Shown: positions 41,304-50,961 of the stretch, piece after piece | Numbering within the stretch: position 1 is the first letter of the stretch | Layout of the letters: the number at the start of each line of letters is the position of its first letter | DNA from: Mycobacterium dioxanotrophicus | GTDB lineage: Bacteria; Actinomycetota; Actinomycetes; Mycobacteriales; Mycobacteriaceae | Length of the DNA: 64,000 nt | Reading direction: 5' to 3' | Assembly (NCBI RefSeq): GCF_002157835.1 | Contig: NZ_CP020809.1 | Span: 5,270,001 to 5,334,000 of the forward strand | The notes under the pieces: generated by a model | Seen by the model: the letters and a program-made list of their open reading frames with translations, nothing else | Told to the model about the DNA's origin: nothing | Database searches by the model: none | Translations under genes and position numbers: made by a program

Positions 41304-42200
41304 GTGGAGCTGCGTCACCTCCGGTACTTCCGCGCCGTCGGCGAGGAGCTGCACTTCGGGCGAGCCGCCGAACGCCTGCACATCGCCCAGCCGCCGCTGT
41401 CCCAACAGATCCGTCAGCTCGAACGCGAACTCGGCGTCCCGCTGCTGACCCGCACCACCCGCATCGTCGAGCTCACCCCGGCCGGGCGGGCCTATCTGCA
41501 ACGCACCGTCGAGATCCTCGACGCCGTCGACGAGGCCGGTACCCAGGCCCGGCGCATCGCCGCGGGAGTCGAGGGCCGGGTGGCGATCGGCTGCGTCGGC
41601 TCGGCCACCTACTCACTGCTCCCCCGCCTGGTGCGCACGCTGGGCGAGTCCCTGCCCGGTGTCGAAGTCAGCGTGCGCGGCGAGATGCTGGCCCCCGCCC
41701 AGCTCAGCGCCGTGCGTGCCGGCGACATCGACCTGGCGCTGCTGCGCCCACCCGTGGACGGTGAGGGGCTGGCCACCGAGACCGTGCGTCGGGACCGGCT
41801 GCTGGTCGCGCTGCCTGCCGATCATCCGCTGGCCGGGCGCGACGAACTGACCGTCGGCGACCTGCGCAACGACACCTTCGTCGGGCATGTGGGACACGGC
41901 CGGTCGGTGATGAGCAGCCTGGTCGCGGCGGTGTGCGCCGACGCCGGGTACACCCCCACCATCCGCCAGGAGGTATCCGAGACCTCGACCCTGATCACCC
42001 TGGTCGCTGCCGGGCTCGGAGTCGCGATCGTGCCCGCCCCGACCGCGGCGCTGGACATCGCCGGAGTCACCTACGTGCCGCTGGGACCGGACACCCTTGG
42101 GGTCGATCTGGTGGCCGCGCGACTGGCGGGCAACGAGTCAGCGGTGATCACCAACGTTCTGGCGGCGCTGCACGGGCTCACCGCTGATCGGCAAGTGTGA
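41304..42200 (+). CDS. LysR-family regulator divergent from the pca operon
   Basis: A 298-aa LysR regulator with wHTH FGRAAERLHIAQPPLSQQI in residues 18-36 and an effector domain from about 90. It starts at GTG 41304, giving the family N-terminus (M/V)ELRHLRYF; the protein clearly resembles the LysR encoded beside catB (same ELRHLRYF start). Placement opposite pcaF suggests it controls the lower beta-ketoadipate genes in response to an intermediate such as 3-oxoadipate or muconate. Confidence 0.88.
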   Translation: MELRHLRYFRAVGEELHFGRAAERLHIAQPPLSQQIRQLERELGVPLLTRTTRIVELTPAGRAYLQRTVEILDAVDEAGTQARRIAAGVEGRVAIGCVGSATYSLLPRLVRTLGESLPGVEVSVRGEMLAPAQLSAVRAGDIDLALLRPPVDGEGLATETVRRDRLLVALPADHPLAGRDELTVGDLRNDTFVGHVGHGRSVMSSLVAAVCADAGYTPTIRQEVSETSTLITLVAAGLGVAIVPAPTAALDIAGVTYVPLGPDTLGVDLVAARLAGNESAVITNVLAALHGLTADRQV

Positions 42201-42222
42201 CCGCCCGGGACCACCCGGCGCA

Positions 42223-42228
42223 TATCGT
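42223..42228 (+). promoter_or_regulatory. Leaderless -10 element of the SDR gene
   Basis: TATCGT ends 6 nt before ATG 42235; no ribosome site is present. It lies within 35 bp of the LysR stop codon, so the SDR gene has its own promoter. Confidence 0.5.
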
Positions 42229-42234
42229 GGCCCC

Positions 42235-43092
42235 ATGGCAAACACCTCGTTGTCTGGAAAAACCATGTTCATCTCCGGCGCCAGCCGCGGTATCGGCCTG
42301 GCGATCGCCAAGCGGGCCGCCGCCGACGGCGCCAATATCGCGCTGGTCGCCAAGACCGCCGAACCTCACCCCAAGCTCGAAGGCACGATCTACACCGCTG
42401 CCAAGGAGATCGAGGAGGCCGGTGGCCAAGCCCTGCCGATCGTCGGAGATGTTCGCGACGGTGACTCGGTGGCCGCCGCGGTCGCCGCCGCCGTCGAACA
42501 GTTCGGCGGCATCGATCTCTGCGTCAACAACGCCTCGGCCATCAACCTCGGCTCGATCGAAGATGTGCCGCTCAAGCGCTTCGACCTGATGAACGGTATC
42601 CAGATCCGCGGCACCTACGCCGTGTCACAAGCGTGCATCCCGCACATGAAGGGCCGGGAGAACCCGCACATCCTCACTCTCTCGCCGCCCGTCCGCCTGG
42701 AATCGGAGTGGCTCAAGCCCACCGCCTACATGATGGCCAAGTTCGGGATGACGTTGTGCGCGTTGGGTATTGCCGAAGAGATGCGGGAAGCCGGCATCGC
42801 CTCGAACACGCTGTGGCCGCGCACCCTGGTGGCCACCGCCGCGGTGCAGAACCTGCTCGGCGGGGACGAGGCGATGGCGCGGGCCCGCAAACCCGCCGTC
42901 TACGCCGATGCCGCCTACACGGTCTTCACCCAGGACGCCCGCGAATACACCGGGCAGAGCCTGCTGTGTGAAGACGTGCTGCTCGCCAGCGGCGTCACCG
43001 ACCTCTCGGTGTACGACTGTGTTCCCGGCTCCGACCTCGGAGTGGACCTGTGGGTCGACACGCCCAACCCTCCGGGCTACGTCCAGCCCTGA
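42235..43092 (+). CDS. Short-chain dehydrogenase/reductase (HSDL2-like)
   Basis: A 285-aa SDR with cofactor motif GASRGIG near residue 15, VNNAS near 97 and the catalytic Tyr-x3-Lys in TAYMMAKFGM near 160. The usual catalytic Ser region reads LTLSPPVRL. The sequence type (ALVAKTAEPHPKLEGTI) is that of the SDR found in hydroxysteroid dehydrogenase-like protein 2, whose substrate is uncertain. It is apparently leaderless. Its stop is followed 15 nt later by a large hairpin repeat. Confidence 0.87.
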   Translation: MANTSLSGKTMFISGASRGIGLAIAKRAAADGANIALVAKTAEPHPKLEGTIYTAAKEIEEAGGQALPIVGDVRDGDSVAAAVAAAVEQFGGIDLCVNNASAINLGSIEDVPLKRFDLMNGIQIRGTYAVSQACIPHMKGRENPHILTLSPPVRLESEWLKPTAYMMAKFGMTLCALGIAEEMREAGIASNTLWPRTLVATAAVQNLLGGDEAMARARKPAVYADAAYTVFTQDAREYTGQSLLCEDVLLASGVTDLSVYDCVPGSDLGVDLWVDTPNPPGYVQP

Positions 43093-43106
43093 TTGTCGCC
43101 GCCGAC

Positions 43107-43155
43107 TGGCCAGTTCCGGCACGCCCAGCACGAAAATCCGTGCCACAACTGGCCA
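43107..43155. repeat. Intergenic hairpin repeat, copy 1
   Basis: Two 17-nt arms (43107-43123 and 43139-43155) form an inverted repeat with 15/17 matches around a 15-nt loop. Arm 2 reads CGTGCCACAACTGGCCA. The same sequence family recurs in the hairpin at 43986-44041, so this is a dispersed palindromic element. It may also terminate the SDR transcript. Confidence 0.75.
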
Positions 43156-43167
43156 TTCGACGCCGGG

Positions 43168-43173
43168 TACGCT
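43168..43173 (+). promoter_or_regulatory. Leaderless -10 element of the methyltransferase gene
   Basis: TACGCT ends 6 nt before ATG 43180, which fits the family start (MPDPTSTDWAAGRYEAVGE) better than the open frame further upstream, which runs through the hairpin repeat. Confidence 0.5.
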
Positions 43174-43179
43174 CATGGC

Positions 43180-43965
43180 ATGCCAGATCCCACTTCCACA
43201 GACTGGGCAGCCGGCCGCTACGAGGCTGTCGGTGAACGCATCGCAGGTATCGCGGCCCAGGTGGTCGCCACCGTGGATCGCACCCGCCCGCTGCGCGACG
43301 CGACAGTGGTCGACCTTGCCTGCGGCACCGGCAGCGCGGCTCTCGCGGCGGCCGCTGCCGGAGGCCTCGCCACCGGGGTGGACCTCACCGCCGAACTGAT
43401 CGCGATCGCGCAGGACAAACCCGGCGCGGACACCGTTGACTGGGTGGTGGCCGATGCCGCGCACACCGGCTTGCCCACAGCCGAGTTCGATGTGGTGGTG
43501 TCGAACATGGGCATCATCTTCGTCGAGCCGGATAGCCTGGTCGCCGAGGTGGCTCGACTGCTGCGGCCCGGCGGCATCTTCGGTTTCTCGTCGTGGATCC
43601 CCGACGCGGACAGCCCATTTTTCACCCCGATCGTCGAAACGCTGGGGCCGCCGCCGGATTCAGGCCACTCCCCGGATCAATGGGGCCGGGTCGACGTGCT
43701 GCGGACGCGGCTCGCCGACAGCTTCGACGACATCACGATCGGAGCCGGCAGCCATACCTGGCTGTTCGAATCACTGCCCGCCGCAATGGCTTTTCTGACC
43801 AACGAGTCACCGATGCACGTCAACATGCTGAGCCGCCTGGACGACGCGCAGCGCAGTGCGCTGCTGGGCGCCTTCGAGTCCGCGTTCGGTCGCCATGTCA
43901 AGGACACCGGCCAGGTGGTGTTCGACAGCCCGTACCTGATCGCCACGGCGCGTCGACGCGGGTAG
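43180..43965 (+). CDS. Class I SAM-dependent methyltransferase
   Basis: A 261-aa UbiE/Methyltransf_25-type enzyme: motif I VVDLACGTGSAALAAA near 45, motif II DWVVADAAHTGLP near 90, motif IV FDVVVSNMGIIF and the post-motif LLRPGGIFGFSSW near 130. The substrate is unknown. Hairpin repeats of one family flank it closely on both sides, so it may have arrived as a cassette, although no transposase is seen. Confidence 0.82.
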   Translation: MPDPTSTDWAAGRYEAVGERIAGIAAQVVATVDRTRPLRDATVVDLACGTGSAALAAAAAGGLATGVDLTAELIAIAQDKPGADTVDWVVADAAHTGLPTAEFDVVVSNMGIIFVEPDSLVAEVARLLRPGGIFGFSSWIPDADSPFFTPIVETLGPPPDSGHSPDQWGRVDVLRTRLADSFDDITIGAGSHTWLFESLPAAMAFLTNESPMHVNMLSRLDDAQRSALLGAFESAFGRHVKDTGQVVFDSPYLIATARRRG

Positions 43966-43985
43966 CGCCGCCTTCACCCGACGTC

Positions 43986-44041
43986 GAGCGGCCAGTTATT
44001 GCACGCTGATCCGGCGGAATCCGTGCACAAGTGGCCACTCG
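43986..44041. repeat. Intergenic hairpin repeat, copy 2
   Basis: An inverted repeat with arms at 43986-44005 and 44022-44041; the second arm begins CGTGCACAAGTGGCCACTCG. It starts 20 nt after the methyltransferase stop and is related in both arms to copy 1 at 43107-43155. It lies between convergent genes and could act as a shared terminator. Confidence 0.7.
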
Positions 44042-44080
44042 CGAGCGCGCGCGGCGGGGCGTGGCGGCGGTGCGGCGGGG

Positions 44081-44920
44081 CTAGTCCGAAGGGGCCCGGC
44101 CGGACAGCAGGGTTTCGACGCTGTCGGCGAAGGCGCCCGTGGTAAAGCACGTCGGCTCGGCGAACTCCTCCAGCGTGAGGGCGTCGTTCCAGCCGGTATC
44201 GGCGGCGGCACGCAGCAGCGGCTTGGTCATCGCCACCGCGTGCGGCGGCAGTGCCGCGACGCGCGAACACCATTCATCGGCCACCGCGAGCAACTGCTCG
44301 TGGGGCACGACCTCGTGGACCAGCCCGAGGCGCTGCGCCGTCTGCGCATCGATGTGGTCGCCGCGCAGATAATAGGCGAGCGCCCCCTGGTACCCGAGCC
44401 GACGCGTCAACGCCCAGCTGGTGCCCACCTCCGGAATCAGGCCAAGGCGTCCGAACGCCGGCACGATCACGGCCCGCTCGCTGGCGATGGCCAGATCACA
44501 GGTCAGCGCCCAGGCCAGGCCGACCCCGGCCGCCGGACCGTTGAGAGCGGCCACGAAGATCGTGTCGGACCCGGCGATGAGCCGCGCGATGCCGCCGAAT
44601 TCCCGGCGAATCCACCGCCAGACGTCCGCGGTGCCCTCGGCCTCGTTCTGGCGTTGCACGGCCGCGCGCATCATCCGCAGGTCGCCACCCGCGCTGAAGC
44701 CTGGATCGGTGCCGGTCAGCACGACGGATCGAATATCGTTGTCGGACACCAGATCTTCCAGCACCCGCCGCAGCTGCCGAACCAGCGGGGCGGACAGCAC
44801 GTTGAGTCTGCCCGGCTCGTCGAGAGTGACCACCGCGCGGTCGTCGCGGCGCTCGACGCGCACCCGCGGTGGTGCCTGAAGTGCATCTCCGTCGGCGATC
44901 ATGTCCCGGTACAGACTCAC
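44081..44920 (-). CDS. Enoyl-CoA hydratase/isomerase (crotonase) family protein
   Basis: A 279-aa crotonase-fold protein. The oxyanion-hole segments GFSAGGDLR near 75 and NGPAAGVGLAWAL near 125 are present. GLIPEVGTSW near 165 carries an acidic residue, but the usual first glutamate position is Phe (PAFGRLG), so simple hydration is uncertain and isomerase or other crotonase chemistry is possible. It starts with GTG 44920, overlapping the TetR stop (GTGA), so the regulator and this enzyme are coupled. Confidence 0.85.
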   Translation of the reverse strand: MSLYRDMIADGDALQAPPRVRVERRDDRAVVTLDEPGRLNVLSAPLVRQLRRVLEDLVSDNDIRSVVLTGTDPGFSAGGDLRMMRAAVQRQNEAEGTADVWRWIRREFGGIARLIAGSDTIFVAALNGPAAGVGLAWALTCDLAIASERAVIVPAFGRLGLIPEVGTSWALTRRLGYQGALAYYLRGDHIDAQTAQRLGLVHEVVPHEQLLAVADEWCSRVAALPPHAVAMTKPLLRAAADTGWNDALTLEEFAEPTCFTTGAFADSVETLLSGRAPSD

Positions 44921-45546
44921 TGGTCATCCTCCTCGATCGGCTTGGCGCGCAACGCGGCCCACGCCGCATCGGCGAACGTCTCGATGATCCCGGCCTCGAT
45001 CTCGGCCTCCTCGCCGTCGATCCAGTAGCGGGCGTACTCCTGGGCCGGGCCAAGCCACAACGCGGCCGTCACCCCCGGCTGCATGGCCAGGAGCGCTCCG
45101 TACGTGTGATGGGGACGCCACCAGTCGCGGATCGCAGCGAAGAAGGCCCGGTTGGCCTCCTGCAGCTCAGCGCTGTCCAACCGGTCGCCGAGGAGCAGGC
45201 GCACCTCACCGCGATGTGCGGCAACCCATTCCAGATGCTGCCGGACACCTGCGCGGATGCCCTCCTCGGCACTGTCCTGCTCCCGCAGTGCGCCGAGGAA
45301 TGCGGCCTGGTATTCGGCCATCACCTGCGCGTACACCGCCGCCGCGAGCGCGGGCTTGTCCGGGAAGTGGTGGTAGAGGGCGCCGACGCTGACCTGCGCC
45401 TCGCGCCGTACCTCGTCGAGCGTCGGACCGAGCGCGCCGTCGGCCGCGAACCGCCGCCGGGCCACCGCCAACAGCCGGCCGCGCGCGTCCACACTGCCCG
45501 CCCGCGATGTCCGCGAGCGCAGCGACGGGGTATCAGACCCAGCCAT
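44917..45546 (-). CDS. TetR-family regulator coupled to the crotonase gene
   Basis: A 209-aa TetR regulator with N-terminal HTH (VDARGRLLAVARRRFAADG to VSVGALYHHFPDKPAL) and a variable ligand domain. TAGAGT on its strand (45554-45559) ends 7 nt before the ATG, so it is probably leaderless and autoregulated. The overlap with the crotonase gene suggests that it senses an acyl-CoA handled by that enzyme. Confidence 0.87.
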   Translation of the reverse strand: MAGSDTPSLRSRTSRAGSVDARGRLLAVARRRFAADGALGPTLDEVRREAQVSVGALYHHFPDKPALAAAVYAQVMAEYQAAFLGALREQDSAEEGIRAGVRQHLEWVAAHRGEVRLLLGDRLDSAELQEANRAFFAAIRDWWRPHHTYGALLAMQPGVTAALWLGPAQEYARYWIDGEEAEIEAGIIETFADAAWAALRAKPIEEDDQ

Positions 45547-45606
45547 GAGGAAAACTCTATCAGTACCGAGAAATCCTCGGTCACGCCGGTTTGACGGTGA
45601 CCCGCG

Positions 45607-47118
45607 TCAGTCCGCCTGGTAGAGGATGCCCCGTCCGATCGCCTCGCGGACCTCGGGCAACGCCGCTTGGGCCAGCGCCTCGGCGTCGACCCCGTGATGC
45701 GCCGCGAGCAGTTCTATGAGGGCTCCGAGCGGTACCTCACCCCGGCAGCCTGCCATCAGCGCCCGCAGCACCTCGTCCACACCGATGACGGCGCCGGGGC
45801 CGCCAGGACGGCGCACCGCGGCCCCGAGCGACTGCCAGCCCTCGGGGCCCGGCAGAAACTGCTCCTCCAGGAACACCGGCGCCGTCGAGAGCCGGGCGGC
45901 CAGCAGCTCGTCGTCGCGGGTGCCGTGCAGATACGCCCGGCGGGCGAAGAACGCCTCCACTTCCGAACCCGTCACCAGCTCGTCGGCGCCGGTGATCTCC
46001 TCCAGAATCTGCTCGGGAGCTTCGCCGATGCGGGGCACCCGCAGCGAGATCATCCCCACGCCGATCCCCGTAATCTCCTGTTCGGCAAACCAATCCAGCC
46101 ACTGCCCGCCCCGCTGCGCCGCCTGCTCCGGGGTCTCACCGGCATCGGCCAGCCACAGCGATACGTAACTGACCGGATCTGCGAGCTCCCGTTGCACCAC
46201 CCACGCGTGCAGCCCGGTGCCCGCCAACCAGCCGCGGACCCGATCGCGCCAGTCATCGTCGCGCACAATCCAATTGGCCATGATATGAGCGGTGCCGCCG
46301 GGTGTCAGATGATCGGGCACCTGTTCGATAATGCTCCGGCACAACGCATCTCCGGCGATTCCCGAGTCACGGTAGATGTAGTCGCGGGCACCGGAGCCCA
46401 CCACGAACGGCGGATTGGAGACGATCAGGTCGAACCGCTCCCCTGCCACCGGCTCGAACAGGCTGCCGCTGCGCAGGTTCCAGGCCATGCCATTGATCCT
46501 GGCCGTGGCCGCCGCGAGGGCGAGCGCACGGTCGTTGGTGTCGGTGGCGACGATTTCGGCGCAGTGTGCGTCGAGGTGCAGCGCCTGGATGCCGCACCCC
46601 GTCCCCAGATCCAGTGCCCGGCCCACCGGCCTGCGGACGACCGCGCGGGCCAGCGACAGCGACGCTCCACCGATGCCGAGCACGTGATCGTGGCGCAGCG
46701 CCCCGCTGCGCAGGGCCGCGTCCTGATCGGACACGACGTAGAACTCACGAACGCCGTCGCTGTGCGGGCGGATGTCGAGTGCCGCCCGGACCGCGCCGCG
46801 GCCGGCCATCTCCAGCACCCCGTTGGCGGCAAGCGTCGCCAATGGGGTCGACGGCAGCGCTGCCTGCACCTGCTCGTGCGGCTCGTCGGCACCCAGCAGG
46901 AACAGCCGGATCAACACCGCCAGCCGCCGCCGGGCGGCGGGGGCGGCACGCGTCGCCCGCAACACCGGCCACCACACGCCACGCCCGAGCGCCGCGTTGG
47001 CCTGCTCGCCCAGCAGCTCGGCCACCCCGTCGATCGTGTAGCCGGCCTCGCGCAGGTCAGCCCCGATCGCGTCGACCACTGCGGGCTCGAGCGGGCCGGG
47101 GTCGATCGACCCGGTCAA
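45607..47118 (-). CDS. Class I methyltransferase with NPPF motif (RlmG/PrmC-like)
   Basis: A 503-aa protein with a central SAM domain: motif I ALDLGTGCGIQAL near 170 and catalytic motif IV IVSNPPFVVG near 235. NPPF is typical of enzymes that methylate exocyclic amines on RNA bases, DNA adenine or glutamine. The N-terminal about 150 residues are helical and the C-terminal about 150 are family-specific. The start overlaps the SRAP gene stop (47115-47118). The target is unknown; rRNA or protein methylation is likeliest. Confidence 0.85.
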   Translation of the reverse strand: MTGSIDPGPLEPAVVDAIGADLREAGYTIDGVAELLGEQANAALGRGVWWPVLRATRAAPAARRRLAVLIRLFLLGADEPHEQVQAALPSTPLATLAANGVLEMAGRGAVRAALDIRPHSDGVREFYVVSDQDAALRSGALRHDHVLGIGGASLSLARAVVRRPVGRALDLGTGCGIQALHLDAHCAEIVATDTNDRALALAAATARINGMAWNLRSGSLFEPVAGERFDLIVSNPPFVVGSGARDYIYRDSGIAGDALCRSIIEQVPDHLTPGGTAHIMANWIVRDDDWRDRVRGWLAGTGLHAWVVQRELADPVSYVSLWLADAGETPEQAAQRGGQWLDWFAEQEITGIGVGMISLRVPRIGEAPEQILEEITGADELVTGSEVEAFFARRAYLHGTRDDELLAARLSTAPVFLEEQFLPGPEGWQSLGAAVRRPGGPGAVIGVDEVLRALMAGCRGEVPLGALIELLAAHHGVDAEALAQAALPEVREAIGRGILYQAD

Positions 47119-47900
47119 AACAATCCCGCCTCTTCAGGTTCCGGCTTGGCCGGCTCGATGAGCTCGGGGCCGTTGTTGCGCACGCTGTTGACCAGCCGAG
47201 ACACCTCCCGGATGGCGATCCGGTCCAGGTCGCCATGGCCGCGCAGCAGGCCCTCGTCGATCGGCGCGTCCGGATCCAACCAGCGGTCCCAATCCGATGC
47301 GCTCACGGAGAGCGGCATCCGGTCGTGGATCTCGGCCAGTGGCCCGGCGGCGTCGGTGGTGATGATGGTGCAGCTCAGCAGGGGCGGCGCGTCCTTGGGT
47401 GCGCCGTGCGGGCGCCACGTCGACCACAGGCCTGCCATGAACAACGGCTCGCCGTCGGCCCCGTACATGTAGAACGGGGTCTTGCTCACCTTTTTGCCGG
47501 CCTCGGCGGCATTGGGCCGCCACTCATACCAGCCGTCCATGGGGATCAGGCAGCGCTTGTTCTTCGCCGAGTTCCGGAACGCCGGTGAGCTGGTCACCTT
47601 GTCGGCGCGCGCGTTGATCAGCAGCGGCCCCTTGTTGTCCGGTCCACCGTCCTCGGCGGTCTTGACCCACGGCGGGATCAATCCCCAGCGCATGGACCGC
47701 ACTCGACGGGTCGATTCGTCGTCGGGCTCGGTGTGCCGCTTGACCACGCTGCTGATGGTCGTGGTCGGCGCCACGTTGTAGTTGGGACCCGCCAGATCCT
47801 TGTCACCGGAGGCCGCCGCACTTGCCGCGCTTTCATCGAGGGCCTGGATTTTCTGCGCCAACAGCGCCGGATCGGTGGTCACCGCGAAACGTCCACACAT
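47115..47900 (-). CDS. SRAP/YedK abasic-site protection protein (Rv3226c-like)
   Basis: A 261-aa SRAP domain protein. The start is ATG 47900 because the family requires a processed N-terminus MCGRF, in which Cys2 forms a covalent thiazolidine with abasic sites in single-stranded DNA. Other hallmarks are YNVAPTTTI (Asn), [21 protein letters not shown] (Glu) and the final catalytic His in IHDRMPLSV. It shields abasic DNA from breakage. It is divergent from aroA with a 44-bp gap and overlaps the downstream methyltransferase gene by ATGA, as in M. tuberculosis gene order. Confidence 0.93.
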   Translation of the reverse strand: MCGRFAVTTDPALLAQKIQALDESAASAAASGDKDLAGPNYNVAPTTTISSVVKRHTEPDDESTRRVRSMRWGLIPPWVKTAEDGGPDNKGPLLINARADKVTSSPAFRNSAKNKRCLIPMDGWYEWRPNAAEAGKKVSKTPFYMYGADGEPLFMAGLWSTWRPHGAPKDAPPLLSCTIITTDAAGPLAEIHDRMPLSVSASDWDRWLDPDAPIDEGLLRGHGDLDRIAIREVSRLVNSVRNNGPELIEPAKPEPEEAGLF

Positions 47901-47944
47901 GGAGCCCATGGTTGCAGAACTCGCGGACAAGGCAGGATGTAGCT

Positions 47945-49273
47945 GTGCAAACACGCGGACGCGAGGAGCAGAAGACGAACTGGCCTGCCCCCGCGACAAC
48001 GAGCCCGGTCGATGCCACCGTGACGGTTCCCGGCTCCAAGTCGCTGACCAACCGGGCGCTGGTGCTGGCCGCGCTGGCCACCGCGCAGGGACCGTCGACC
48101 ATCGCCGGCGCACTGCGCAGCCGCGACACCGACCTGATGATCGAGGCCATCCGCTCGCTCGGCGTTACGGTCGACGACAGCGCGGGCGACGGCACCAGCC
48201 TCACCGTCAGCGGGCGCATCTCCCCCGCCGACAACGCCCACGTCGACTGCGGGCTGGCGGGCACCGTGTTGCGGTTTGTTCCTCCGCTGGCGGCCGTGAG
48301 CACCGCGAGCGTGACCTTCGACGGCGACGAGCAGGCCCGCGCTCGCCCGATTTCGCCGCTGCTCAACGGGCTGGGTGAGCTTGGCGTCCACATCGACGGC
48401 GACAGCCTGCCGTTCGTTGTCCGGGGTCGCGGCGCGGTGGCCGGCGGCACCGTCCGGATCGACGCCTCCGGGTCCTCGCAGTTCGTGTCGGGCCTGCTGC
48501 TCTCAGGTGCGGCGTTCACCGATGGCCTCGCCATCGTGCATACGGGCACATCGGTGCCCTCGGCCCCTCACGTGAGCATGACCGTGACGATGCTGCGCGA
48601 CGCCGGCGTCACGGTGGACGACAGCGTGACCAACCAGTGGCGGGTCGAGCCCGGCCCGGTCGCGCCCCGCGCCTGGCACATCGAACCCGACCTGTCCAAC
48701 GCCACCCCGTTCCTGGCGGCGGCGTTGGTGACCGGCGGCACGGTTCGCATCGCCGGTTGGCCGCAGGTCAGCATCCAGCCGGCCGACACCATCCTGGCCC
48801 TGCTGGCAAAGGTAAATGCGACTGTGCGCCAAGGTGATTCGGGCCTGGAAGTCACCGGCGCCGAAAGCTACGGCGGGTTCGAGGCCGATCTGCACGATGT
48901 CGGCGAGCTGGCACCCACGGTGGCCGCCCTGGCCGCGCTCGCCGCGGCGGGATCGGTCTCCCGGCTCAGCGGTATCGCCCATCTGCGCGGGCACGAAACC
49001 GATCGGCTCGCGGCACTGAGCACCGAGATCAACGGGCTGGGCGGTGAGTGCACCGAGACCGAGGACGGCCTGCTCATCACCGCGAGGCCGCTGCACGGTG
49101 GGGTGTGGCGGTCCTACGCCGATCACCGGATGGCGACCGCAGGCGCGATCATCGGGTTGCGGGTGCCAGGTGTCGAGGTGGAGAACATCGAGACCACCGC
49201 GAAGACCCTGCCGGACTTTCCGGGGATGTGGGCCGCCATGTTGGCGGGTTCACGGGGGGAACAACTGATTTGA
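47945..49273 (+). CDS. aroA: 5-enolpyruvylshikimate-3-phosphate synthase
   Basis: A 442-aa EPSP synthase, the sixth step of the shikimate pathway. Key motifs are [17 protein letters not shown] near 28 (Lys and Ser for phosphate), [11 protein letters not shown] near 95, [13 protein letters not shown] near 170 and [10 protein letters not shown] near 395. The residues between VDCGLAGT and the next strand (TVLRFVPP) match the form seen in other mycobacteria. GTG 47945 is preceded by AGGA; the first few residues are not conserved, so the exact start is uncertain. Its stop overlaps the rsgA start. Confidence 0.94.
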   Translation: MQTRGREEQKTNWPAPATTSPVDATVTVPGSKSLTNRALVLAALATAQGPSTIAGALRSRDTDLMIEAIRSLGVTVDDSAGDGTSLTVSGRISPADNAHVDCGLAGTVLRFVPPLAAVSTASVTFDGDEQARARPISPLLNGLGELGVHIDGDSLPFVVRGRGAVAGGTVRIDASGSSQFVSGLLLSGAAFTDGLAIVHTGTSVPSAPHVSMTVTMLRDAGVTVDDSVTNQWRVEPGPVAPRAWHIEPDLSNATPFLAAALVTGGTVRIAGWPQVSIQPADTILALLAKVNATVRQGDSGLEVTGAESYGGFEADLHDVGELAPTVAALAALAAAGSVSRLSGIAHLRGHETDRLAALSTEINGLGGECTETEDGLLITARPLHGGVWRSYADHRMATAGAIIGLRVPGVEVENIETTAKTLPDFPGMWAAMLAGSRGEQLI

Positions 49274-50265
49274 GCCCACGGGGCGGCAATTTTCGGGACT
49301 ACGACGAATCCGACGTGCGCATCAGGCCGGGTCGGGGCACCCGCCCGCGCACCAAGACCAGACCCGAACATGCCGACGCCCGCTCGGCGATGGTGGTCAC
49401 CGTCGACCGCGGCAGGTGGGGCTGCGCCCTGGACCGGGATCCGGATCGCGTCGTCACGGCCATGCGGGCCCGCGAACTGGGCCGCACCCCGATCGTGGTC
49501 GGCGACGACGTGGACGTCGTCGGCGACCTGTCCGGGCGCCCCGACACCCTGGCCCGCATCGTGCGGCGCGGTGAACGACGAACGGTGTTGCGCCGCACGG
49601 CCGATGACACGGACCCCACCGAGCGGGTGGTGGTCGCCAACGCCGATCAACTGCTCATCGTGGTGGCGCTGGCCGACCCGCCGCCGCGCACGGGCTTCGT
49701 CGAGCGCTCACTGATCGCGGCCTATGCGGGCGGGCTCAAACCGATTCTGTGCCTGACCAAGTCGGACCTGGCGCCGCCGGAGCCGTTCGCCGCCCAGTTC
49801 GAAGACCTGGATCTGACCATCGTCAACGCCGGACGCGACGATCCGCTCGACGCGGTCGCTCCGCTGCTCGGTGACCAGGTGACGGTGTTCCTCGGCCATT
49901 CCGGGGTAGGTAAGTCCACCTTGGTCAATCGCCTTGTGCCCGAGGCAGATCGCGCGACCGGCGAGGTGTCGGGTGTCGGCAAGGGCAAGCACACGTCGAC
50001 CCAGTCGGTGGCCTTGCCGCTCGACGGCGAGGGCTGGGTGATCGACACCCCGGGGATCCGCTCGTTCGGACTCGCCCACATCGAACCCGACGACGTGCTG
50101 CTCGCGTTCTCCGACCTGGCCGAGACCATCGTCGACTGTCCTCGCGGCTGCGGGCACATGGGCCCGCCCGCGGATCCCGAGTGCGCGCTGGATCAGCTGT
50201 CCGGCCCGGCCGCGAACCGCGTCGCCGCGGCGCGGCGCCTGCTGGCCGTACTGAAGGAAACCTGA
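49270..50265 (+). CDS. rsgA: Ribosome small-subunit maturation GTPase RsgA
   Basis: A 331-aa circularly permuted GTPase: an OB-fold N-terminal domain, then G4 (LTKSD) before G1 (GHSGVGKST) and G3 (DTPGIR), and a C-terminal zinc knuckle in [10 protein letters not shown] to PECAL. It checks 30S subunits late in assembly. It starts with TTG 49270, which overlaps the aroA TGA as TTGA and has a G-rich ribosome site upstream; this gives the conserved [16 protein letters not shown] start. Corresponds to Rv3228. Confidence 0.9.
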   Translation: MSPRGGNFRDYDESDVRIRPGRGTRPRTKTRPEHADARSAMVVTVDRGRWGCALDRDPDRVVTAMRARELGRTPIVVGDDVDVVGDLSGRPDTLARIVRRGERRTVLRRTADDTDPTERVVVANADQLLIVVALADPPPRTGFVERSLIAAYAGGLKPILCLTKSDLAPPEPFAAQFEDLDLTIVNAGRDDPLDAVAPLLGDQVTVFLGHSGVGKSTLVNRLVPEADRATGEVSGVGKGKHTSTQSVALPLDGEGWVIDTPGIRSFGLAHIEPDDVLLAFSDLAETIVDCPRGCGHMGPPADPECALDQLSGPAANRVAAARRLLAVLKET

Positions 50266-50314
50266 ATTTCGCCTGTCGAATGGCCGTGACGCAGCCGGCG
50301 CTGTCAGGTACCGG

Positions 50315-50737
50315 TCAGTGCTTCTTGGTGGTGTCCTCAGCCGCCTGCGCCTGGTCCTGGGCTGCCTGCTGCTGCGCCGCCTCGATCGCCGCGCGCCCCT
50401 CGGGGCTGGCCGCGGAGTTACCGGGCTGGGTCGCCGTGGCAACACTGGCGCTGCAGTTCAGGTTGAGCAGCACGGTATCGGTGACCGGCGCGAAGCTGTC
50501 GCCCTTGATCCACGGCGCCTTCTCCGAGCTGGTCACCACGCACTTGTCGTCGGGCTGCGTGTCCCCGGAGCGGGTGGCGATGACGCCCTTCATCCCGGCA
50601 TCGGACAGTGCCGACTGCGCGTCGGCGTAGGTCTTGCCCGCGTAGTCATCGGCGGATGCCACGCCGGTCGCCAGGATTCCCACCGGAATGACCGACGTAC
50701 CGATTGCTATGGCAGCCATACCAACCAGCTTCTTCAT
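50315..50737 (-). CDS. Secreted protein with a PASTA-like domain
   Basis: A 140-aa exported protein. The signal peptide covers about 29 residues (MKKLVGMAAIAIGTSVIPVG, then a likely cut after ASA). A PASTA-like fold follows (GKTYADAQSALSDAGMKGVI), with two cysteines (DDKCVV, LNLNCSA) placed to form a disulfide. The C-terminus is a Gln/Ala-rich tail. ATG 50737 has GGAGG upstream; an ATG four codons earlier is less likely. PASTA domains bind peptidoglycan in serine/threonine kinases, but this small free form has no known role. Confidence 0.82.
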   Translation of the reverse strand: MKKLVGMAAIAIGTSVIPVGILATGVASADDYAGKTYADAQSALSDAGMKGVIATRSGDTQPDDKCVVTSSEKAPWIKGDSFAPVTDTVLLNLNCSASVATATQPGNSAASPEGRAAIEAAQQQAAQDQAQAAEDTTKKH

Positions 50738-50961
50738 CCCATCCTCCAAGACGTTTCACAGTGAGGGACTGAGGTTATGTGGGATAGCTGTCAAGACTCT
50801 GGGAATACGTCGCACGGTTGCTTGGAATCCTCACAGCTTGGACTCCTTCGTCCGCGCGTTCGCGTGATCATCCGCATACCAGCTGCTAGTCACGTTGACC
50901 ACAGGCAAACTGGACGATAAAGTTCAATTTCGTTGAGCTCGCCAAGAGACAGGACATCGAG

